Notes: generated from the sequence alone by a model not told the origin. A stretch of DNA of 64,000 nucleotides from Pocillopora verrucosa (GCF_036669915.1 NC_089312.1:1794801-1858800), one strand, 5' to 3'; shown: positions 24,458 to 38,195, counted from the stretch's first letter. Numbers and translations: made by a program.

Positions 24458-27400
24458 TGTCTAAATACATTAGAAAATATATCATCTTAATTTCTGTGGA
24501 TTTATTGTATCAATTTATGATAATTATGTCGTCGGGGGATCAGTGTGTTGATTTTATTTCGGGAATTTGTCATACGTGGTCTTGTGACGTCATATCGTGG
24601 TCCAGAATTATAGCTCGATTCACATCTTAAGCAAACAAACCAGCTTCAACATCAAAGGTTATTCGGAAAGAAAAATCAAACAGTGGTACAGAACATAAGA
24701 AATATTTTTATTACAAGAAAAGAAAACGGTCAAGAAAGGATCCAAGAAAACCAGTGAATGCTGGATGTAAACTGAGACATACTGCGAGCTAAAACACTGA
24801 ATTCCTGACAGTTGGTCGGAAAAGTCGAATGTAGGGACACCGATTTTCTCCGCGGTTTATTGGAACTGAGTTTGTGAATATTAGAGAGGCTGCTGCATTT
24901 GGTTGGACGCGAATGCTACTAGAGTCGTCTGACTTGGAATTTCGCCGGTTCAGCGGACCAACAATGTAATTTAGGTAGGTAGAGAAGAAATGGTGTATTA
25001 ATGGTAACTGGTTTTTGTCAAAAGTTCGACATGGTAGACGTTACACTTTTCCACCGAAAATTCTGTCAAACTGATGCCAAACGTGAATTCCACTTTACCT
25101 CTATTAGCACTAGATGTATCTCCTCAAGTTTTCTGCAACAGTCTGATTGTCACGTAGCAACCTGGTGTGACAGATGTTCGCTTGCTGCGTGACAACGAGC
25201 AAATTGATTGTGTCTCGTGTCCCATGTTGTGCATGTTTAGGACAAATTGACGAACCAAATGAACGAAGTTCTCTGTCACTAAGAAAGAAATCAAATACCT
25301 TGATTATTTAAGCAATATATTTATTTTTGTAACGACCTATTAAACTTAATATCGGTGTCTAAACTTAAACGTTATCTTCAAACCTCCTCTGATGCAGTTC
25401 AGATCAGCCCATTGAGTTACATTTTCTTTAAATTCTTTAGTTTTTCAGCAGAGCGTAATTAACAATTAACAAATATTATAAACTAGCCGTACTGTCTCTA
25501 CCAATAACGTTTTCAGCCGCATTCTCAGTAACTCATCGATCGTCAATATGTAATGTAATGAGTCTATCAAACTAGTCTAGAGATGACCGAGGGGTGCGTT
25601 GGACATTTACTACTTCGTTAGTTATCTAGCATCGTTAAAAAAAACCGTCCGGTTTCAATGTGAACCATTCAAGCGCTCAAAGTCATTGCATTCGAGCTTG
25701 TAGTAATAAACTTTTGTTACTTTTTAGAAAACTCTGATTTTTCCAAACACACGGTCATCACTAAACACATAAAAGTATCCGCTGAATTAAGTCTTCAGCT
25801 TTAGAAAATTTAAATTCTCCATACTTCCGAACTTTTGTTCATATCCAGAGTTTCAGCTGTGTAAAAGGCAAGCTCAGTTTGCAAACTGTTTCCTGACGCT
25901 AGCGAACTTAGCGTACTTTACAGTTCTACAAATTACGTTGTATATTGATTTTTTGGAAACTTATTAATAAGGCAAATCTAGTTTAGTTTGAAAAAAGAAG
26001 GTATTTCTTTACGTAGCAAGGGAAGAACTGTAACACAATAGACTGCTTATTCTAGGGATATGTCATAGATTTAGGATCATGTGACTCTGGAAGCCACATC
26101 AAACGCCTCAGGCAAGGCATTATATGGTAGATCCTAAGGTGTCTTAAGTTACTTAAACGTTAAGAAATGGGGTTATATCTTACTTGAAATCTCAGAAAGA
26201 AAACCAAACAAGACAAAACAGAAAACATAACAGGTGTATCTAAAAATACTACGTGTATTTACGATAGTGTTACTTTGCTTTTGGTTGCAACGTCAGAAAC
26301 TACAAAACAATAAGATAATTTGGCGAATAATGCACATTGGAATTTGAAGGTGCTCTCACGTATGAGATGCGCGTGACTGTGTTCCCTAGATGTTTTAAAC
26401 GTACGCAGTTACGTTTATTAAATGATCTGAAATGAAAACCCAAGCGAATCGATTATGTGCTAGTAACGTGAATGACCTCTTGTTGTTCTAAAAATATCGA
26501 TGTGTTGGGCGTTGCAGCTTAGACAAAATGTTTCAGAGTTAGAAATAGAAGCTGAAAATTATAAATTTCGATTCTCTTCAAGAAAAAAGGAAAGTAGCCC
26601 AGAGACGACAATTTTTGATTTAGTTTGAATTTCTTTGAAGATGTCCAATTACGAAATATTTCTTTTAGGGTTTTTGCTTTATCTGAGCAAAATTGCAAAT
26701 CGAAGGAGTCATGTCGCCAAAATTTTAGAAAACTACGAGCTTTACTTCAAACAGCGTGGATCGTTCAGTAGTAGGATAAAAGAGGAATAATAAGAGAAAA
26801 AGGTTGAAAGGGAAATGTAAAAATGATAGGATGTGTTGTATTCAGAAGAATTTGGGAAAGGTCAGCCTTCCGTTATCATTCAATATGGTCGAAACTGTTT
26901 GTTTTTTCCTAACTGTAGAACGTGTTTCTGGTTAAGCAAGTTTTAACTGATAACTGCCGGAAAGAAGCAAAAGTAAACTAAGATAAAGTGCCATGGCTCC
27001 TTTCATTTCCTTGCTAGTTTTATTTCTATTTTATTTTTCATTTTTCTATTTTACCATTTTCTCCTTATTCTTATTTGGTGCATTGGCTTTTCATGCTTTT
27101 CCCGTTTATTTGCCACCAACGTATGTTTCTTATTTTTGCGTTAAAGACAAACATTTGTTTATTTTTTATTTCAAATTTTCATTAAGTTTAAGGTTGTGGT
27201 TGTCGTTTGACATAGCTAGCGGTACAATGTGAACAAAATACCAAGAATATCAGACTCAAAGCAAGAAATATTTTAATACTTCGTGGTTTATTCTTTATTT
27301 TCAAACATAAATAATTTGGAGAGTGAAATTGAATATTAAATGGAACGTGGAGTACAATGAATAAATGATGAAAGACTATGTTTTTGTCTGGTTATTGTTG

Positions 27401-29100
27401 TGAATAGCTTTTGATACAAGGGGGAAGGTCAGAAGTTTTCACGGGGGTGGGGGAAAAGCTTCCTTTCATTAGTTACCAAATGAAGAGGTCTTTTCAGCTG
27501 TTTTTGAAATTGGTTGAATTTTTTGGTCGTTAAGAAAATATTTCGCTCCGGTTTTGTGATTCATTACTGTTTTCAACTTTAACATCAGTTACACATTTCT
27601 GTTGCTAGTCAAATTTTGTTGAAGTCTTGTTTTCAAAGGCCACTCGACTTTTGCACGATAAATTACTGTATTTTTGGGAGCGAAAATGGATCATGAGAAT
27701 TATTCGTTAAACCTGTTAATTTAATCAAATGTCAACTCAAATGACCTTAATTTCGGGGTACAACCTGCCGATGAACTTTAATCGAATTGGGGAAGGCGTC
27801 ATAGAAAGGTCTGTGTTCGCGTCTTTTGGGTCAGAAATCCTAAATCCTAATCAATCACTTCCTCACTTCCACAAAGTTTGTTCTCTTACGCTCCTTGAGC
27901 CTTCAGGGCATTTTCGAATGTGGATCAAATTCAGTTTTTAAAATTTTCCATGAATTCTTTCTAAATAAGATCAGATCTGTTGTTGCTAACGTTTTTCATG
28001 GTCGATGTCACGGTTACAACATCGAGCCTTTAACTCAAACAGATCTTCCTTGACAATCGCTTTCTATTCCAAAATTAGCTTATTGATTTTAAAGTCGATA
28101 AATGAAGCGTTTTTAGCATTCATAAACGCAAAGAAAACTTTGTCTTGAAAAGGGGTGTTGATTTAGCTGCTTCTCGATGGATGGAGAAGTGATTTTAAGT
28201 GAAAAAAAAGGACAAAAACAATTGACTGACTGTTGTCTTTATAACAAAGAACACGTCTATTGAAGAACACAACCAACCAACCTTCATTAGAAGGAAGCTT
28301 CTAATGAGGAGCTATACAACAACTGGATAAACAGACGTGATGATTAAGCTTCATTCAAAGAAACAGAGATCCAATATTGAGATGGAAGTTATCTCGTCTT
28401 GAAAGGAAATTGATCTGAGAATACAGTGATAATAACGAGTAAACAGCCTGACGGCCCATTTTGGGTGTTAATTATCGAAAACAGCAACGCAGCAGCTTGA
28501 TAAAGAAAAAGAAATGTTAACAAAGGATATCGGAAAAGAAAGCCTTCAGTTTGCGCACCTGTTGCACGTAAGGCCATTAAAAAAAAAGGCATCTGCAAGA
28601 CAATTACAGAGAAATGGAGGAAAGATGTAAAATCTGTTGAGAAGTTTTTCGTACTCGTTCGAAACCGTGAGGATCTTTTCTTTGGTGACAATATTTAGAA
28701 AAAGATTATAAAATTCAACCATTTTGGTTATCACTGTGCGCTGTATAATAACCGAAATAAAATCGTGATTTTGTTATCGTTGTTGAGATCTTTACGAAGG
28801 AAAGTGAAACAATACAGACTGCTGTACGTTCAAGTAACAGCTGATCAGCAGTTAAGCAAGAAAAATACCTTTGAGTTCTTATATTTTTTCCCCTTGGTCT
28901 CTTTTGTACACTTTAATTTTAAAAACAAAACCAAAGAAAGCTCTTAATGAAAATGAAGAAATTATAATTCCTACTCTTAACCTTGAAGTGGTTTACATTT
29001 CAATAAACCATCTTGATGTTAGCTTAACAATAGTAAATTTAGCTCATTGGGTAGCCAAAAAAAAAAACCCAGTGTAGTGACCAATGCAAAGGCTACCAGT
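24458..29100. other. Intergenic, no gene seen
   Basis: About 4.6 kb without recognisable coding sequence. The first part should hold the K2P 3' UTR. One 79-codon frame (26993-27232) is phenylalanine-rich because the DNA is TTT-rich, not because it looks like a protein. A G-rich stretch (CACGGGGGTGGGGG) lies near 27440. No complete mobile element was recognised. Confidence 0.4.
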
Positions 29101-29341
29101 CATCATTTATCGCCTGGAAGTTGGGGGGGGGGGGAAGGGGGGGTGAGGGGGTAGGGGGATAGGGATCCTGTCATAAAGCTCTGTAATATTCTTCTGTTCC
29201 CTCTTATTAGCAGTCAACTTCGACAGGCCCCCTCTATACTGTGCTGGCGACGACTGATCTTCTCTTCCATTCTCTCGGTGAATCATGCGATTCCCCCTAA
29301 GAATCCTCCACCACCCCCTCCCCCCTCAAGCGATACGTTCT
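29101..29341. repeat. MITE-like copy with long G and C tracts
   Basis: Starts CATCATTTATCGCC, followed by G-rich runs, then AAGCTCTGTAATATTCTT, GGCGACGACTGATC and CCCCCTC-rich sequence, ending near GCGATACGTTCTGACTGG. The ends resemble those of 8176-8306, and internal blocks match 6689-6864 and 8955-9141. It sits about 180 bp downstream of the first CAP gene's stop codon. Confidence 0.55.
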
Positions 29342-29524
29342 GACTGGTTCCTAGTAAAAATCTCTCCTCATTGTACTTGGTTTTTGACACTCCACTCAAG
29401 ATTTTCGTCCTCGCTCAAGATCTTTGTTGCGTTTCATTTTAGGTACCCTTAAGCAAATCCCCTTAAAAGCGAGCTTGGAAAATTAAAAATGTTGTTCAAT
29501 TCTTAGTTTTGGTGGGAAATGCTT

Positions 29525-32295
29525 TTAGAAAAGAAATTGACAGCAAGTTCCAACGATGAAAACAAAACCAGTTAATGCCAAAGAAGCACGCCTTTCAATC
29601 GCCCCACTCCTCCCCCTCTCAGGTATTGGAAGCACATTCTTCTTGAAAGCTTCCTTCCCGCTTATCAAGTTTCCGGGGGGGAAATACCGAATCACAACCA
29701 CAAGCCTGCTATCATTTCTGATTCTCTTTGCTGCTCCAATCTCTTTGGTGTTTTTCCATACGACCTGAAAAAATGAAGAACAGAAAGCTTAGATGATGTA
29801 CTACAAGTAGGGCTGTCCTGATTGTGCTCGGCAACTTTTGAGCAACTTTTGGCTTTTGGAGCAATTTTTTGCGGTTTTAGTGACCTCGAAAAATTTTTGC
29901 CTTTTTTGCACAATTTTTGGGCAAAACAGAGGTTTTGGGCACATATCAATATATGGAGAATATGCATACTGATGTTAGGGTGTTAAGGGTTAAATGTGAT
30001 GTAACCTCGTATTATTGTTGTGGTTTTTGGAAGTTTTCAGACAAATAAGGAGAACGTAAAAAATCGATTTTCTTATTTGTGAACTAGGATGAAAAATACT
30101 GGCGAGTCCTTTTCCAGAGGTCCTGATTTTCAAATGGCTCATTTGTGAGAAGGCGCCCCGATTCTGGTTCTGGGTGATGTGGGGTGGAAAAGGGAACAGG
30201 AAATTCAAATTTAAAATTGTCCATATGCTTGATGAATAAAAAGAAAAGAAAAGTTTTTATCATTAATTAATCTGGGAGAATGAGGATAGAAACGTGTGAC
30301 TTCCACATGAATGACAAACAGGGAATCCGTTGCATTAAAAAAGTTATGAAAGAATACCTGAGTGAAATGCCCTGTTTTCAAAGAGAATCCAGGCTTGCTG
30401 AAATCATAATTGTCGATTTCTCGGTAGAATAGTTGCGTTGCCTCAGTGCAGGGCTCCGTAGGCAGAGGGGAGCCGGACAGGTACAGATTCTCTCCTTCCC
30501 AAATATTTTTGGCATGTTCAAAAAGATTGTTTGTTGCCAGATAGTTTGCCCAGTTTTCTGCATTGGCCGCAAGAGTATCATTCCACGTCACATTCTGCAC
30601 CTGTTGGGGAGGCGAATATGCATAGTCTGGACTTTTATAATTTGTGTGTACAATTTCACGCCGCCTAAAGGCTAGGAACAAGTCAAGTAATCCGGATTTT
30701 AGCAAATTTTTATAAAGGGTGGTTTTGCTTTGCCATACACATTTTATGATTGGTTAAGGAACTCGTGCCAACATCTCAACTGAGCAGATACAAAGCCAAT
30801 TTTAATCGAGACTTTTTCATAACAGCACGAGTTCGGAAACTTTTATGTAGCTTGTGTTCTCTGGTTTTGGATATGTGCGATATTTAAATGTGTTCTGATT
30901 GGCCAATATATTAATCGGAATTTATTTGAGGTAGTTAACACTTCATCGTAAAGAGCTCTTAGATGAGTTAAAGATAATTTCTCCTTTGCATCAATCAACC
31001 AATCATATCACCAAAAAATAAATTATTTTTCGCTAGTTTTATTTTACCATGGGCTTACCATAAAACGTGCGTGTTTGATTCCGACGCGAATGCACGAAAG
31101 AAATCAAAGATGAAAAAGAAGAGAGCTTTTGGAATCGTCTTTTATGAGATGCAAACCAAGATCATTTCGTTAAAAGCCACAAGACATAAACTATCCAATA
31201 CAATATCTCATAAAACCAAAATGGTCCTTGACAACAAATTGATATTTTTAGGAGGAGCGATGAATTATTGTCGTTTAGAACGACCGTGCAAATTGATGTA
31301 TCGAATATGTTAAGCGTGAAAAAAAAAACGCTTCAAATTTGGGAAGCAGTCTTGGACATGCGTTAGGTTTTGTTTTAAAAGTCTGATGTGAGAAAGCGGA
31401 GTGACATGATTTTGATCAAGAAAAGTCCCGATTGTTTTTAATTACCTGATGTAATTCACGGTATGCATTATGCCACTTCAGACACTGTTCTTTGAACGAT
31501 GGAGTAGAACTACCTGTGGTAAACGGAGACGCAAATAAAATTTACATAAACAGTGTAAACGTGATATGAAAATGCTCGAATTTAAAACTGTCTCCCCTTT
31601 TAGCTTAGGGAACAGAGCAAGATGATCCCAGAATTCTTTATTCAGTATTTTTGGAACAATACAGCACGCGTTGTAAACTGTCTTACCAGTTTTGAAACTA
31701 ACTGATTGCAACAGGAAAACCGAAAGTTGTAATTAAAGATTACGCACATTATTCGAAACAGAATGACTCATCATTTCCGCTATTAATTTTTAGTACTCAA
31801 ATAGTTTCTCGAGCGTTAAATCAGTATTTGAAATTAGAAGCAAATGAGGTCATAAATTCCTAACAAACTGCTTATGAAAACGACTAGTATCAAAACCATT
31901 TTAAGGAAACCTTTTGGATCACGCGTGCCAGATATCAAATTCAAACGTACATGCTCAATAACGATATTTTTGTGCATCTTAAGAACATTTTATATTAATT
32001 TTTTTAGCTGGTTGAAATTGCAAATCCTTATATTTGTTTCTGTGGTGAAAAAAACATTGCTTCATTCACAATCTTCTCCTTCTTTGGTATAACATTCGAT
32101 TCTCAACTTATCCATGATCTATTTAGACTGATACCAGTTCCTCCGATGGTGACTAGTTATCTTTAGGGAAATTATGATCATGAAAGAGTCAGTTATCAGC
32201 TTAACTTAACCATGATGCAAAATAAACGTACCTCCATAAAGTGCATTGTTTATGACAAACGCTGCAACGAAAAGCACGGTTCCTATAATCTGCAT
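29525..32295 (-). CDS. Secreted CAP-domain (SCP/GAPR-1-like) protein, copy 1
   Basis: Four exons, 32295-32232, 31513-31446, 30600-30358 and 29764-29525, give 204 residues. Residues 1-20 are a signal peptide (MQIIGTVLFVAAFVINNALY). The CAP domain runs from QCLKWHNAYR to VVIRYFPPGN. The family's four polar cavity positions are present: His in FEHAKN, Glu in EGENLYLSG, Glu in FYREIDNYDF and His in GHFTQVVWK. The last about 17 residues are hydrophobic and end at the stop codon, consistent with GPI attachment. It is the most divergent of the three copies (TWNDTLAANAENW, no DP before TW). Exon lengths 64/68/243/240 and phases match the neighbours at 33437 and 38196. CAP proteins act outside cells in immunity, reproduction and also some venoms; nothing here decides between these. 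Confidence 0.9.
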
Positions 32296-33436
32296 GTTTT
32301 TTTGTTCAGTTTTCCAGCGGTCAAGGTGTCGTGTCGACCAAAGAACGAAAACACCTTCGACAATGTGAAAGTTTTGTTTTAACAGATTCCGTGTTCACTT
32401 TTCGATATCTTAATTCAGAATATATTGTTTGCTTCATGCTAAATGCACCAATACCGTCAAGGCATCTATTGGCCCATGAAAATTCTAAAGTTCTTGTGAA
32501 AATGAGAAGTTGATGAAGTAATAACAATACGAAAAGTCACACTAAAAATACAGCCGCCTTTTAAGATCTAAAGGCAACCTACGACCATTCCCCCCCCCCC
32601 GCCCCCTCAATAAAAAAAACCCTGTCTACACGCAACAGGTAACTTAAACCTCAGGGACGAACTCATGCTTGTGAAAACTTTTATTCATGCTCTGAAACAA
32701 GTAAAAATTTTTGTGATTTTCAAAAAAAGCCATAAATGACATGGACAAAACACGTATTGAATTGCCTTTTCATTGAAAGTGACTACGTTTGAAAGTCGAA
32801 TTTCAACTTTATTTGTAATTAAGCACAGCGAATTTATGTAATTTAAGTTTTGTTCTTATAGCGGCGAAACGTGAAAGCTCCCATGTAACTGACGATAATT
32901 TGTTTGCAAATATACTGTCAAAGCTGTTCTACACAAAAATGAAGATGATATGTGTAATATGTACGATGAAAATTTATTGAAAACGAAACTTGTTTATCAC
33001 AAGAACCAGAGCACCGTACCGTTTATCAATTATAAAATCAAAGGCTTGTCGAACAGAATTCCGACAGGCGCCCTTTACATGAAGAGTAATACTTGTCGTT
33101 TTCTAGCATTTCTTAGCATGTTACGGTTGCGTTCAGTTGTATGCAATATGTCATTTACATGAATTTCGGCACTAGGAATTATCCGACCATATCTCTACTT
33201 CTGACGCCTATACAGAACTGCATCCTGTCCTTCCAAATGCAATAAAACTACATCACTGTACAACAGCAACTAATCAGATCACTGATGCAACTTATACAAA
33301 GGCTAAAAATGTTAACGTTTGCAATGAGTTCATTTACAAATTTATTCAATCGTGTGTGAATAGTTTATCACAAAGTTGTGCATCTGTAGCCTAAAGATGG
33401 AAACTCCTTGATCAAAGTGTTACTCAAATAAATACA

Positions 33437-36400
33437 TCAATAGAGGAAGTTGAAAATAAGTCCAAGAGCAACCAGATAAGCCGTGAAAACCAAAGAAAAA
33501 CGCACATCACAAACTCCGGATCCATTATCAAGTCGGGCAGGCAAAACATTTGCAGCGAAAGCTCCGTCTGTATTGAAGTTTCCTGGGGGATTATAGCGAA
33601 TCACCACAACAAGCCTTCCATCTCCCCTTACTTGCTGAGCGGCTCCGATCTGTTTGGAGTCCTTCCAAACAACCTGGGAAAACACAAAAGAGAAAAGAGT
33701 GAAAACGAGCTCATCCCGATGGAGTTTATCATGGCTTCGGAAGCATGAAGTGAGTACAGGGTATCACTATTCCCCCTGAAGAACATGTTACTCCAATGCA
33801 ATTGAATCTCATATGATAAGTTGACTTTTAAATCCATTTTGATTGGTTCTCACTTGTGATCTATTGGAGGGCAAGTGCTTAGATGACGTCAGCATTTTGC
33901 TTTTTATCATATAAAAAAAAAATAGATTCCAGGTTACCGTGGCTGTGTATAGTAATAGATCACAAAAATCGTTCATAAATTGTCTTATGGATATCAGTGA
34001 CACTCAGCACGGCAGCATAGAATCTATTTGTTTAAAATACTTAATTTGATCTATTCGAAGACAGATACGCAGATGACGTCGCCTTTAACTTTTTTTTTTT
34101 ATGTCTATCTTAGGTAGGAAAAATATGTTAAATGTTACCGCGAGTCTGTTCGGATGAGCCTCGTATGTCTGACACTGCACAAAGGCACGGCAAAATGAAA
34201 TCTGGGTCTTGCTCACTAGAGAGTCTCTGTGACTCAGTGGTAGAGCATAGGAGCGCGGAATCCGAAGGTTTGAGGCTCGATTCCTCATGGGGACTTAGAA
34301 TGTTTTCTTTGTCCCACGCTCGTAACAAGACGGAAAACATCTTTCTCTGTTTCTTTGGCGAGCTGAGCCCATTCTTATTCCAATCAAAAACATGAAATCT
34401 GTTTATGAATTACCTACAGGTCAGGTCTCTCGAAAAGTCCACCGCTACACATGTATAGTCCTGGGTTGAAAGAGGCTCAATGATCTGCATGGGAGCCTTT
34501 GTCCTTTCATTTGAAACCTTTTTTTGGTAACAGATATAACTGAAGCTACTTTAAAGTAAATTCACCTGAGTGAAGTGTCCAGTATCCATGGAGAACCCAG
34601 GCTTTTTAAAATCATAATCTTTGATTTCTCCGTAGAAAGCTTGAGTAGCCGAAGTGCAAGGCTCTTCAGGTAAAGGGGAACCAGAGAGATACAGATTCTC
34701 CCCAACTTGAAGACCAGACGCATGTTTAAACTGATTGTTTTGCGCTAAATAGTTTGCCCAACTTTGGGCGCCACTGGCAAGAGCGTCACTCCACGTCACG
34801 GGATCAACCTGCGTTTTGCAAAATAATTTCCCGTCATGCCGATCGATCGCTTAGCAAACATTCAACATAAAGGGTGTAGACAAAGGAAAAATGTTAATAT
34901 GATGGTAACTTAAGTAGGTAAAGTGGATTATTTAGAAATCTTCTCCATTTGACAGAACATTTGGACATTTGACGGTGAGACATTGGAATGACGTACGCGT
35001 GCTCAGTAAACTAGTGGAAATTATATAATAGCCAGTGAGTTTGTACAATCAATTTCAGTAACGCAAGTGTGCTTCACATTCCCAAAATGCACGCTGATAA
35101 CGCATTGGAGCATTTTAGGCAAATTTCTCTCTCAACAGTGTTCGAAATATCGATTTGAAAATGATACACAAAACAATTGATTCACACGTCAGCCATGCTT
35201 TCATCGAGATATGAAGCACTTGAAAAGTTTGAACGGCACTCAAGAAGCTAGATTTTCTCCGGGCTATGCCTCAAAGTAACTCTGAGGCATCCCTGGAGGT
35301 CTCCAAACTTCCCGTGTGATTGATATCCCGATGAGCCTTAGGTGGATCGTGGAGTTGATTCATGGAAACAATTACTGCAACCTGCATGCTTATACAATTT
35401 ACTCTCAGAGAGAAGTCTATACGGTTGTTATTTACCTGGTGTTTTTCACGGTACACGTTGTGCCACTTCAGGCATTGATCTTTGAATGGCGGAATTTCTG
35501 CCTCTGTCATGAATAGGAAAGTTAAATTAATTTTACCCGTTAGAAATTACATTGCGTGCTGAACTGATTTCACTCGGTAGTAACTAGATGCTATCAATTA
35601 AAGATAACAGTTCAAGCAAATTACTCATACGATGAACTGTAGGATTTTCCGGAAAATTCGAGTTCAACTTCAAAATTTCAATTCCTAATTGGATAACTAA
35701 ATAATGTGGCTTGACAGATAAAATTCTCAAATCTTTTCGCTTTGAAATTAAAAAAAAAATAAAAAAAAAATAAAATAGTTTTATCAGTAGAAACGTTTTG
35801 GACGTGCATACAAGTGCAGTCCTAAAAGCTAGTTTTGATAAGACTTCAAATGTAGAGAAAGATGTTTTTATCATCTCATCACGAGTGTGGGACAAAGAAA
35901 ACATTCTGAGTTCCCATGAGGAATCGAACCTCAGACGATCGGATTCCACGCTAGCTCCGATGCTCTACCACTGAGCCACAGAGACAGAGACAGAGGTCTA
36001 TTACGAAGTTCATGTGACACGCGTCCTACTGCTACCGAATATACTGCTAGGATCAGCAATGTGGATAGCGTAACGATCTTTGTAGATAAAAATTTTGAAA
36101 ATTTCCAATCTATTTTCTAAAAATTTAAATAGGTATGAGTTCACCTTGAGAAATTCGACCCCCCATCAAATGCTTTGTGGCAATAATGAACTGCCATTTC
36201 AACCGCCGCAGAGCATCAGTCATAACTAAGCAAATATTCTATGCAAATTCAAAAGATTAAACAATAATTTTCATTAATGGGGAGAGTTTGGTCTGATTAT
36301 TTTGTTAAAAATTCGTTGGTTGATCATCAGTCAGTCTACAAGTCTTTTTTTAGAAATTCCATTAATGCGAGTGAAGGAAAAATTTTACAATCAGTAACGG

Positions 36401-36865
36401 ACTGTTTTACCAAGTCCTGTCGGTGTTATAGGTTGGATCTAAAATACCTGCTCACTTTCGGCCATACGATAGTATAGTCCCTGGGTGCAATAGTCTGTCA
36501 AGTTGCGTTTTTATACATTTGATAAGTTACAGTATCAGCACCATGGATAATAGTACTTATGAGAGAAAGAACGCGACTGAACGCAGTCAGTTACCAAAAG
36601 AATAGCGAAAAAATTACAGGGAAACGAGAGAGCCGAGATCCTGCGAGAGTAGAACGCTTTTGTCAAAATATTTTGATTCCTCAGAGCAATTTTTTGCGGA
36701 GTACTTATTCCTGAACTTTCTTCAAGTTCGCAAGTTCCTTCCAACTTGATTGTAACGCCAACTTCTATCGCTGCAGATCAAAACTGAATTCCGTATCTTA
36801 CCTCCAAAAGAAGCTCTCATCAGCAGACCCAGTTTGAAGCAAAGGAGAGCAAAATAAACTTGCAT
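33437..36865 (-). CDS. Secreted CAP-domain (SCP/GAPR-1-like) protein, copy 2
   Basis: Exons 36865-36802, 35503-35436, 34808-34566 and 33673-33437 give 203 residues. The N-terminus MQVYFALLCFKLGLLM is a signal peptide, cleaved before EAEIPPFKDQC. Cavity residues fall at H73 (FKHAS), E81 (GENLYL), E105 (FYGEIKDYDF) and H122 (GHFTQ), the last followed by VVWKDSKQIGAA across the exon 3-4 junction. Residues about 187-203 (FSLVFTAYLVALGLIF) are hydrophobic with no tail after them, following NGSG, so a GPI anchor is likely. All junctions are GT-AG. Intron 2 holds a tRNA-headed SINE at 35838-35986, and intron 3 another at 34222-34360. Closest in sequence to copy 3; the shared layout indicates tandem duplication. 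Confidence 0.92.
34222..34360 (+). mobile_element. tRNA-headed SINE
   Basis: The tRNA-like head has an A box (GACTCAGTGGTAGAGCAT) and a B box (GGCTCGATTCC). The body AGAATGTTTTCTTTGTCCCA and a downstream AAAACATCTTTCTCT block follow. The same head-plus-body occurs inverted at 35838-35986. The shared non-tRNA body shows it is a SINE rather than a tRNA gene. Located in intron 3 of CAP copy 2. Confidence 0.8.
35838..35986 (-). mobile_element. tRNA-headed SINE, second copy
   Basis: Read on the minus strand: GGCTCAGTGGTAGAGCATCG (A box), GGTTCGATTCC (perfect B box), then AGAATGTTTTCTTTGTCCCA and AAAACATCTTTCTCT. The better-preserved promoter boxes suggest a younger copy than the one at 34222. It lies in intron 1 of CAP copy 2, antisense orientation relative to the 34222 copy. 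Confidence 0.82.
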
Positions 36866-37860
36866 TTTCGAGATTTGGATCGACTACGTCTCTGTCGGTA
36901 CGAAGTGTTTCTGTCAACAAACAACCCCTATAAAACGGTGAGGAAGAATAAATAATTCATAATTTACACCTGTTCGTAAGGAATGTTGAGGTGAAGCAGT
37001 ATAAATCTTTGCTATTTAGAAAAGGCGTTGTAATTGTTTAATTCTTTTGTAGGGTTGAAGATTTTTTTTAACGGAAGAAGTTTTAGCTATCTATAGTTCG
37101 AACCATCAAATTATCGGAGGATTTTATTTAATAGAAAAATATTTCACATCATAAGCAGAATCTTTACAAAAGAAGACTGATTAACAAGCTTTCTCTTCTT
37201 TATTAAAAACGAACCAAGGATATCATCAACAAAAAAAATCAGGTAAATTTAAAATTTTTACAAAGCTGCTTTTACTAAAATTATTTCCTCCTTCTTTAGT
37301 TTACAAAAAATTCAAAGTTATCAATCGACATTGCGATCACAAGACACGGTTCTGCTTTGTTTAAATTCTCTCCACCACAAAAACATGTCTGCTTTGCCAC
37401 ATTCGGTTTATCATTTATTTTCTACAACAAACGAAATTGGTTTTGGTGTGGTAACCAAATCCGTGAATAATATGAATACTAACTCTCACCTGATTAAAAG
37501 TTAAAGTTATCAAACTTAAACATAAATACCAAATCGCTCCAAAACTACGTCTGGTGAGATATTACCGAAGTAATAAACAAATACATCTTTTCATTCAGAG
37601 ATTTATCTTAACTCTCTAGGACTCTTTCCTTGAAAAAAAAGAAAAAAGCAAAACCGGAATTAACCCTACATTCTTTGTTTCCTAATGGTAATTTCTGTTC
37701 AGAGTAATATTAATACTTTCTGGTTTTCACAGAAGCCACAACAGCCGAAGTGAAACCAACATTATTTGTTTCCTTAACCAAAATCAGCGTGAACTCCAAA
37801 CCAGCACACGTACACAAAATGCAAACTGATGCACAACGTAACTAAACAGATAATGAAAGG

Positions 37861-38022
37861 TTGATTTAGCATTATCAACTGAATTGATACCGTAAATTGA
37901 CCACCGTAAAGAGTTTAAAAGCTGACATTTCGAGCGGTAGCCCTTCGCCAGAGCGATTGTCGAAGGGCTAACGCTCGAAACGTCAGCTTTTAAACTCTTT
38001 ACGGATGCCAATTTAGAGCCAA
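37861..38022. repeat. Hairpin MITE with GAAGGGCTAACGCTCGAAA arms
   Basis: Long inverted repeat: GTAAAGAGTTTAAAAGCTGAC, TCGAGCGGTAGCCCTTCG, a short loop, then the complementary arm CGAAGGGCTAACGCTCGAAA and GTCAGCTTTTAAACTC. The left flank has TTATCAACTGAATTGAT, the same terminal block as the copy at 39571-39780. It sits between CAP copies 2 and 3. Confidence 0.8.
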
Positions 38023-38195
38023 TTCCTAACAGCAAAAAAAGCCGACCGCTACCTTTAAATTCTGAACAACAAACGTTGCCCTTACAATAAATAACAGCGT
38101 TTTAATTCACTCGACATGTATTAAAATTAAATTGCATATTTTTACTGATGAGAAACAGAAATTCCTTGCTACATAGCGTAATAAGGGTGAAAACA

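Noticed and set aside
26993..27232. Small hydrophobic protein of 79 residues
   Set aside because: Phenylalanine-rich only because the DNA is T-rich. No splice context or family motif.
28389..28734. Two overlapping minus-strand open frames downstream of CAP copy 1
   Set aside because: No CAP exon pattern, no acceptor or donor of matching phase and no recognisable motif.
34222..34296. tRNA gene with intact A and B boxes
   Set aside because: The same head plus an identical non-tRNA body occurs inverted at 35838-35986, so both are SINEs. The anticodon arm is also poor.
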